9,970 nt of DNA from Elusimicrobiota bacterium (GTDB lineage Bacteria > Elusimicrobiota > Elusimicrobia > UBA1565 > UBA9628), in contig JAGWRY010000148.1 of assembly GCA_028869495.1 (NCBI GenBank), forward strand, positions 1-9,970. The letters are read 5' to 3'. Each line of letters begins with the position of its first letter. Position 1 is the first letter of the stretch. The position numbers and the translations under genes are program-made. The notes under the pieces are model-generated. The model was not told where the DNA came from. It saw only the letters and a program-made list of their open reading frames with translations, and searched no databases. This document shows, piece after piece, positions 6,342 through 9,970 of this stretch.

Positions 6342-7660
6342 TTCTTGCCGACCCCGATGCGCGTGCGCTTGTCGCGCTTGCGCGGCAGGCGCCGCAGGGG
6401 CGCGTCCGACCACTCGAACTCGAAGCTCCCGCAGCGGACCGTGTCGCCGTCGCGGATGCCGGCTTTTTTCAGGGCCTTGTCGACGCCGATGCGCTTGAGC
6501 GTGTGCTGGTAGCGCGAGACGGCCTCGGGCAGGCTGACGTCGAGCATCGCGCTCGCGCGCTCGACGAACTTCCCGCGCAGGGCGAACACGCCGCCGCCGA
6601 GATTGTCCACCGAGAAGCCCTGCTCGACGACGTGCAGGGCCTCGGCCGGCGCGCGCTCGTCGAAGCGCAGCGGCCCCTCGTGCTTGGCGAGCTCCCCGAT
6701 CACGCGGTCGAGCACCGCGTCGATCCCCTGGCCGGTCGCCGCCGAGATCCCGAGCACGCGGCCGCGGTACTTCCGCTTCAGGGCCTTCAGGACCTCCTCG
6801 CTCCCCGGGAGGTCGAGCTTGTTGACGACCAGGATCCGCGGCTTCTGCGCGAGGCGCGGCGCGTAGCCCTTGAGCTCCTTCTCGATCGCCTTGATCCCGG
6901 CCTCGGCGTCCAGCCCTCCGAAGCCGGCGGGGTCGATCAGGTGCAGGAGCACGCGCGTGCGCTCGACGTGGCGCAGGAACTGGTCGCCGAGCCCCTTGCC
7001 GGCGGACGCGCCCTCGATCAGGCCCGGGATGTCGGCGACGACGAAGCCGACGTGCTTGTAGGACGCGACTCCGAGGTTCGGCGTCAGGGTCGTGAACGGG
7101 TAGTCGGCGATCTTCGGCTTCGCGCGGCTGACGCGCGCCAGGAAGCTGGACTTGCCGGCGTTGGGCAGGCCGACCAGCCCGACGTCGGCCAGGAGCTTGA
7201 GCTCGAGGTCGAGCTCGGCCTTCTCGCCCGGCGCGCCCTTCTCGGCGAGGCGCGGCGCCGTGTTGTGGCGGCTCTTGAACGACGCGTTGCCGCGCCCGCC
7301 GCGCCCGCCCTCGGCCGCGCGCCAGCGCTGGCCGTCGGCGTGCAGGTCGGCGACGAGGACGCCGTCGCGATAGACGACGGTGCCGACCGGGACCGGGACG
7401 ACGACCTCGGCCCCGGCGTCGCCGGTCTTGTCGGAGCCCTTGCCGTGGCCGCCGCGGCCGGCCTCGACGTGCGGGCGGAAGTGCAGGTCCATCAGCGTCG
7501 TCAGGCGCGACGTCGCCTCGAGCCAGACGTCGCCGCCGCGGCCGCCGTCGCCGCCGTTGGGGCCTCCGAACTCCATGAACTTCTCGCGCAGGAACGACAG
7601 ACAGCCGTTGCCGCCGTCTCCGGCGGCGACGTGCACTCGGACCTTGTCGATGAAGTTCAT
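6338..7660 (-). CDS. obg: Ribosome-assembly GTPase Obg (CgtA/ObgE)
   Basis: A 440-residue Obg GTPase, acting on the 50S subunit during assembly and stress signalling. The glycine-rich Obg fold occupies residues 1-158 (FIDKVRVHVAAGDGGNG, then the repeated GG motifs). The G domain has G1 GLPNAGKSS (164-172), switch region DYPFTTLTPNLG (186-197), G3 DIPGLIEG (210-217), G4 NKLD (280-283) and G5 SAATG (306-310). A C-terminal OCT domain (about 348-418) is present, followed by a basic tail (PRKRDKRTRIGVGKK). All nucleotide-binding motifs are intact. The rplU-rpmA-obg order is the common bacterial one. The ATG at 7660 has no Shine-Dalgarno sequence: it is preceded by the pyrimidine tract TTTCTTCTCC and a strong hairpin. 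The stop overlaps hpnC (ATGA), tying squalene genes to this housekeeping gene. Confidence 0.96.
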   Translation of the reverse strand: MNFIDKVRVHVAAGDGGNGCLSFLREKFMEFGGPNGGDGGRGGDVWLEATSRLTTLMDLHFRPHVEAGRGGHGKGSDKTGDAGAEVVVPVPVGTVVYRDGVLVADLHADGQRWRAAEGGRGGRGNASFKSRHNTAPRLAEKGAPGEKAELDLELKLLADVGLVGLPNAGKSSFLARVSRAKPKIADYPFTTLTPNLGVASYKHVGFVVADIPGLIEGASAGKGLGDQFLRHVERTRVLLHLIDPAGFGGLDAEAGIKAIEKELKGYAPRLAQKPRILVVNKLDLPGSEEVLKALKRKYRGRVLGISAATGQGIDAVLDRVIGELAKHEGPLRFDERAPAEALHVVEQGFSVDNLGGGVFALRGKFVERASAMLDVSLPEAVSRYQHTLKRIGVDKALKKAGIRDGDTVRCGSFEFEWSDAPLRRLPRKRDKRTRIGVGKK

Positions 7661-7670
7661 GGAGAAGAAA

Positions 7671-7703
7671 CCGGCGACCGGCGCGTTCGCGCGCGGTCGC
7701 CGG
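7671..7703 (-). terminator. Hairpin plus T-rich tract before obg (possible partial terminator)
   Basis: A perfect 10-bp stem (7671-7680 with 7694-7703) is extended by GCGC/GCGC (7681-7684 with 7689-7692) across a one-base bulge, with a four-base loop. Read on the minus strand it is followed at once by TTTCTTCT (7670-7663) and then, two bases later, the obg ATG. This is the shape of an intrinsic terminator, although the T tract is broken by C. It may attenuate transcription from the ribosomal genes into obg-hpnCDE. Confidence 0.45.
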
Positions 7704-7706
7704 AGG

Positions 7707-7725
7707 CCGCGCGCGGAGCGCGCGG
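7707..7725. repeat. Second GC hairpin in the rpmA-obg gap
   Basis: CCGCGCGC (7707-7714) pairs perfectly with GCGCGCGG (7718-7725) around a three-base loop. Together with the hairpin at 7671-7703 it fills most of the 82 bases between rpmA and obg. No T tract follows it directly. It may be an RNA-stability or attenuator element, or simply a product of GC bias. Confidence 0.4.
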
Positions 7726-7745
7726 GGAGCGGAGGCCGTCCGTTA

Positions 7746-8015
7746 TTACTTCTTGGCGGCGGAGACGGGGTAGACGGACGCCTGCTTCTTGTCCTTCTTC
7801 GCCCACTCGAACTTCACGACGCCGTCGATCTTCGCGAACAGCGTGTCGTCCTTGCCGCGGCCGACGTTCTGCCCGGCGAGAATCCGCGTGCCGCGCTGGC
7901 GCATGATGACCATGCCGGACTTGACGACCTCGCCGCCGTAGCGCTTGACGCCGAGGCGCTGGCCGTGGGAGTCGCGGCCGTTGGAGCTGGAACCCTGTGC
8001 TTTGGTGTGGGCCAT
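7746..8015 (-). CDS. rpmA: 50S ribosomal protein L27
   Basis: An 89-residue L27. The highly conserved N-terminus AHTKAQGSSSNGRDSHGQRL follows the initiator Met directly, so there is no cleavable Firmicutes-type leader. The tail reaches the peptidyl-transferase centre in the assembled 50S subunit. LGVKRYGGE, GMVIMRQRGT, PG-like LAGQNVGRGKDDTLFA and the terminal VKFEW core follow as expected. It starts one base after the rplU stop (TAACATG) with no adjacent Shine-Dalgarno sequence, so it is read by coupling to rplU. It ends with tandem TAA stops (7748-7743). Length is close to the usual 84-90. Confidence 0.97.
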   Translation of the reverse strand: MAHTKAQGSSSNGRDSHGQRLGVKRYGGEVVKSGMVIMRQRGTRILAGQNVGRGKDDTLFAKIDGVVKFEWAKKDKKQASVYPVSAAKK

Positions 8016-8016
8016 G

Positions 8017-8328
8017 TTAGTTGAGGGAGATGCCTTCGATCTTGATCTCGGTCAGGTTCTGACGATGACCGTGCGTCTTCTTGTAGGCCTTCTTCGTGCG
8101 CTTCTTGAAGACGATGATCTTGGGTCCGCGGGACCGCTTGACGACGGTCGCCGTGACCTTGGCCTTCCGGCTGCGCGCCGGTTCCTGGCCTTCCTTCGCG
8201 TCGCCGACCGCCCACAGCGCGTCGAACGTCAGCGTCGCGCCGGGCTCGGCCTCCAGGCTCTCGACCTTGACGGTCTCGCCGGGGACGACCCAAAGTTGTT
8301 TTCCGCCCGTCTCGATGATCGCGTACAT
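8017..8328 (-). CDS. rplU: 50S ribosomal protein L21
   Basis: A 103-residue L21, exactly the usual length. It opens with MYAIIETGGKQ, the family's hallmark, has the VVPGETVKVESLEAEPG barrel strands, and ends with the rRNA-contacting VFKKRTKKAYKKTHGHRQ and the terminal LTEIKIEGI. The start ATG 8328-8326 is preceded by a clear AAGGAG (8338-8333) four bases upstream, the best ribosome site in the window. The gene heads the rplU-rpmA-obg-hpnCDE run. The promoter at 8352-8380 gives a leader of only about 17 bases, too short for the structured L21 leader known in some Firmicutes. Confidence 0.97.
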   Translation of the reverse strand: MYAIIETGGKQLWVVPGETVKVESLEAEPGATLTFDALWAVGDAKEGQEPARSRKAKVTATVVKRSRGPKIIVFKKRTKKAYKKTHGHRQNLTEIKIEGISLN

Positions 8329-9049
8329 GGGACTCCTTGAGGTAGAGAAACATCATAGCAAAGGCGCCGTCGGGAATCAACCGCCGCCGTCCGCCTCGGG
8401 GACGGAACGTTGCAACTTCGTCTTCGTTCTGTTTCTGTACGAATACCGCGACGCCCTCTACGTCAACCTCACGAACCGCTGTCCGGTCGCGTGCCGCTTC
8501 TGCGTCCGCCAAAGCTGGGACTGGAGCTACCGCGGACAGGACCTGAAGCTGGGGCGGGGCGAGCCGACGACGCGCGAGCTGATCGCCGGCGCGTCGGAGC
8601 GCCTGAGCGCCTCCCCGCGCCTGCGCGAGCTCGTCTTCTGCGGCTACGGCGAGCCGACGATGCGCCTCGACGCGATGAACGCCGTCGGCCTCCACGTGCG
8701 CCTCGCGCGGCCGAAGCTGCCGATCCGCCTCAACACGATCGGCCTCGGCAGCCTCGTGCAGGGGCGCGACATCGCGCCGGAGCTCGCGCTGTTCCTCGAC
8801 TCGGTCTCGGTCAGCCTCAACACCGCCGACCCGGCCCAATGGGAGGAGCTGCACCGCCCGTCCCCGGCCTGGCGCGGCCGCGGCCACGCCGCCGTCCGGG
8901 AGTTCGTCGCGTCCTGCCTGAAGGCCGGGCTCAAGACGACCGTGACCGCCGTGCACCTGCCCGAGGTGGACCTGGCGGCCGTGAAGAATTGGGCGCGCGG
9001 CGCCGGCGCCGCGTTCCGCCTCCGGCCCCGCCTCGAGGACGAGACCTGA
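8327..9049 (+). CDS. Radical SAM protein, TatD-linked type (true start uncertain)
   Basis: From the only near ATG (8327) the frame gives 240 residues. The recognisable domain starts near residue 37 (about 8435) with LYEYRDALYVNLTNRC. The 4Fe-4S cluster motif CPVACRFC (Cys52, Cys56, Cys59; CxxxCxxC) is complete and is followed by LVFCGYGEPTMRLD, the SAM-binding GGE-like strand, plus RLNTIGLGSL and DSVSVSLNTAD, the typical barrel strands. Size and the 'LYvNLTNRC' opening fit the small radical SAM proteins often linked to TatD nucleases; substrate unknown. Residues 1-36 run antisense across the rplU promoter and look non-coding. No ATG, GTG or TTG lies in frame between 8327 and the domain, so a CTG at 8429 or 8435 is a possible start. 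No Shine-Dalgarno sequence is seen. Confidence 0.8.
   Translation: MGLLEVEKHHSKGAVGNQPPPSASGTERCNFVFVLFLYEYRDALYVNLTNRCPVACRFCVRQSWDWSYRGQDLKLGRGEPTTRELIAGASERLSASPRLRELVFCGYGEPTMRLDAMNAVGLHVRLARPKLPIRLNTIGLGSLVQGRDIAPELALFLDSVSVSLNTADPAQWEELHRPSPAWRGRGHAAVREFVASCLKAGLKTTVTAVHLPEVDLAAVKNWARGAGAAFRLRPRLEDET
8333..8338 (-). promoter_or_regulatory. rplU ribosome binding site
   Basis: AAGGAG on the minus strand, four bases before the rplU ATG. It is a near-perfect match to the anti-Shine-Dalgarno and contrasts with the weak or missing sites of most genes here. Confidence 0.85.
8352..8380 (-). promoter_or_regulatory. rplU operon promoter
   Basis: TTGATT (8380-8375), a 17-base spacer and TATGAT (8357-8352) on the minus strand. 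The -10 is extended (TGC directly before it), and the -10 hexamer matches consensus at five of six positions. Transcription would start around 8345, leaving a leader of about 17 bases that contains AAGGAG. This is the strongest sigma-70-type promoter visible in the window. Confidence 0.75.
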
Positions 9050-9056
9050 GCTCCGC

Positions 9057-9752
9057 CTAGGCCGCCGCGCCGCCGTCGGCGGCGCGGCCCTCGGCCTCCA
9101 GCGCCGCCACGTCGAGCACGCGCACGATCCCCCGCCCGGTGGACACGATCCCGCGCCGGCGCAGGTGCGCGAGCGCGCGGAAGACCGTCTCGGGCGCCGC
9201 GCCGACCCAGGTCGACAGCGCGTGCCGCGTCGCGCGGACCTCGTCCCCGCCGCCCTCGCGCAGGCCGAGCAGGACCTGCGCGAGCCTCTGCCGCACGCTG
9301 CGGCGCGCGGAGACGAGACGCCGCATCCCTCTCAAGCGCCGCGCGCACAGCTCGCACGTCGCCCGCGCGACGGCCTCCGAGCGGCGGTAGAGCGGATAGA
9401 ACGCCGCGTCCGGCAGTCGGACGGCGAGCGTCTCTCCCTCGGCGATCGCCGTGCACGCGTAGCGGTCCCCGCCGCCTCCCAGACGGCAGCAGATGCCGAA
9501 CAGCTGCCGCGGGCCGAAGCGCTCGATCTGGAAGGTCCGCGACGCGTTGACGAAGCTCAGGATGCGCACGCGGCCGGACAGGACGATCCAGGCCGCCGCC
9601 GGGCGCTCCCCCTCGAGGAAGAACGGGGACCCGTCGCAGCCGCGCACGAGCCGGGCCGCGGCGGCCAGGGTCTCGCGCTCGGCCGCGGACGCGCCGAGGA
9701 AGGGCTGCGTCCGCTCCAGCAGGCCGAGGATCTCGCGCGTTTCGTGGGTCAT
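9057..9752 (-). CDS. Crp/Fnr-family transcriptional regulator
   Basis: A 231-residue regulator. Residues about 16-115 form a cyclic-nucleotide-binding-type beta roll (PFFLEGERPAAAWIVLSGRV, then the LFGICCRLGG cassette). A dimerisation helix follows to about 145, then a winged helix-turn-helix (about 175-212) with the recognition helix in GAAPETVFRALAHLRRRGI. By eye the Gly-Glu of the Crp cAMP pocket is Gly86-Ile87 here, and the Arg-Ser pair is Arg97-Tyr98, so cAMP is an unlikely ligand. Cysteines lie at 39, 88, 89, 100, 133 and 136, including CxxC (133-136), but not in the N-terminal FNR arrangement. A redox, metal or haem signal is possible but unproven. The ATG (9752) overlaps the upstream stop (ATGA). 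The 3' end is convergent with the radical SAM gene. Confidence 0.88.
   Translation of the reverse strand: MTHETREILGLLERTQPFLGASAAERETLAAAARLVRGCDGSPFFLEGERPAAAWIVLSGRVRILSFVNASRTFQIERFGPRQLFGICCRLGGGGDRYACTAIAEGETLAVRLPDAAFYPLYRRSEAVARATCELCARRLRGMRRLVSARRSVRQRLAQVLLGLREGGGDEVRATRHALSTWVGAAPETVFRALAHLRRRGIVSTGRGIVRVLDVAALEAEGRAADGGAAA
9064..9088. repeat. GC-rich inverted repeat at the convergent gene ends
   Basis: A perfect 12-base inverted repeat (9064-9075 with 9077-9088, one central base) lies 15 bases past the radical SAM stop and encodes the Ala/Asp/Gly-rich last residues of the regulator. It could end or stabilise the radical SAM transcript, but no T tract follows on either strand, so it is not called a terminator. 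Confidence 0.4.
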
Positions 9753-9970
9753 CGAGAGCCCGGATGATGTTGCAACGCATAGGCCCGCCCCGTCCCTCGG
9801 GCGAACTCGCCGAGCAGGCGGTCGACGGCGCGGGTCGCGCGCAGGGCCTCGGGCGGGAACGACGCCTCCGCGAGCGCGGCCAGTTCGCGCGCGGAGGGCG
9901 GCTCGCGCAGGCGGCCCGGCGCCGCGACCGTCCCCAGCCTCAGCGCCGCGCGCCGCGGGGCGACGGCCGC
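9749..9970 (-). CDS. 3' end of an unrecognised gene (runs in from the right edge)
   Basis: An open minus-strand frame enters at 9970 and ends at TGA 9751-9749, giving 73 visible residues. The visible part is Ala/Arg-rich and helical in character (REPPSARELAALAEASFPP, then RATRAVDRLLGEFARGTG, ending ALQHHPGSR). The stop overlaps the regulator's ATG by three bases (ATGA), the same coupling used at several junctions in this window, which supports this frame. I do not recognise the family, and the start lies outside the window. If real, it is co-transcribed with the regulator and could be functionally linked to it. Confidence 0.5.
   Translation of the reverse strand, partial: AAVAPRRAALRLGTVAAPGRLREPPSARELAALAEASFPPEALRATRAVDRLLGEFARGTGRAYALQHHPGSR

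Noticed and set aside
5544..6512. Plus-strand open frame across hpnC
   Set aside because: It is antisense to hpnC with its complete Asp-rich motifs and shows no recognisable domain.
6503..7906. 467-codon plus-strand open frame across obg and rpmA
   Set aside because: It is antisense to two unmistakable conserved genes and has low-complexity Ala/Val/Leu/Arg composition. It is a GC-bias shadow.
8329..8345. Structured ribosomal-protein leader upstream of rplU
   Set aside because: The predicted leader is only about 17 bases, too short for a regulatory fold.
8341..8434. Plus-strand promoter for the radical SAM gene
   Set aside because: I found no -35/-10 pair with acceptable spacing on this strand; only the minus-strand rplU promoter is convincing.
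9066..9780. Frame starting MRCNII at 9780 as an alternative regulator start
   Set aside because: It runs in another frame through the Crp/Fnr gene, giving Arg/Ala/Pro-rich sequence without domains.
1..9970. CRISPR array, tRNA, rRNA, integrase or defence island
   Set aside because: No regularly spaced repeats, cloverleaf-like sequences, rRNA segments or recognisable phage or defence proteins were found on either strand.

Overview
The window is gene-dense, high-GC bacterial chromosome. By eye it is roughly two-thirds G+C or more, with strongly G/C-ending codons. Almost every gene is on the minus strand, and many overlap by a few bases. The content is core cellular machinery plus squalene synthesis, with no phage, plasmid or integron signature. 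The HpnC/HpnD/HpnE set, the universal ribosomal proteins and Obg indicate a free-living Gram-negative-type bacterium. The phylum cannot be fixed from the sequence; a GC-rich uncultivated lineage (for example of the Elusimicrobiota or Deltaproteobacteria type) would fit, but this is a low-confidence guess.

Layout from right to left, the direction most genes are read. 9749-9970 holds the 3' end of an unrecognised gene whose stop overlaps the ATG of a Crp/Fnr-type regulator (9057-9752). Convergent to the regulator, with 7 bases between stop codons, is the only plus-strand gene, a TatD-linked-type radical SAM protein (up to 9049). It is divergent from a long minus-strand run beginning at a well-formed extended -10 promoter (8352-8380): rplU (L21), rpmA (L27), obg, hpnC, hpnD, hpnE. 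The last four are joined by overlaps of 4, 4 and 11 bases. A terminator-like hairpin followed by a T-rich tract lies just before obg and may lower expression of obg-hpnCDE relative to the ribosomal genes.

The hpnE-dcd junction is made of a 115-bp inverted-repeat element (3198-3312) with perfect 21-bp arms. One arm and its flank supply the last codons and the stop of hpnE; the other ends against the Shine-Dalgarno sequence of dcd. After dcd (dCTP deaminase) come a TTG-started, probably exported protein of unknown function, rplM (L13) and rpsI (S9) with their own candidate promoter, a small two-helix membrane protein, a DUF72 protein, and the first 36 codons of a further gene running off the left edge.

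Functionally, rplU-rpmA-obg and rplM-rpsI serve ribosome structure and assembly. HpnD, HpnC and HpnE together convert two farnesyl diphosphates to squalene via presqualene diphosphate and hydroxysqualene. Dcd supplies dUTP for thymidylate synthesis. No squalene-hopene cyclase is present here, so the fate of the squalene is not shown. I see no tRNA, rRNA, CRISPR array or clear defence system. The most unusual items are the inverted-repeat element, the hairpin before obg, the apparently leaderless rplM, and the missing conventional start codon next to the radical SAM domain.
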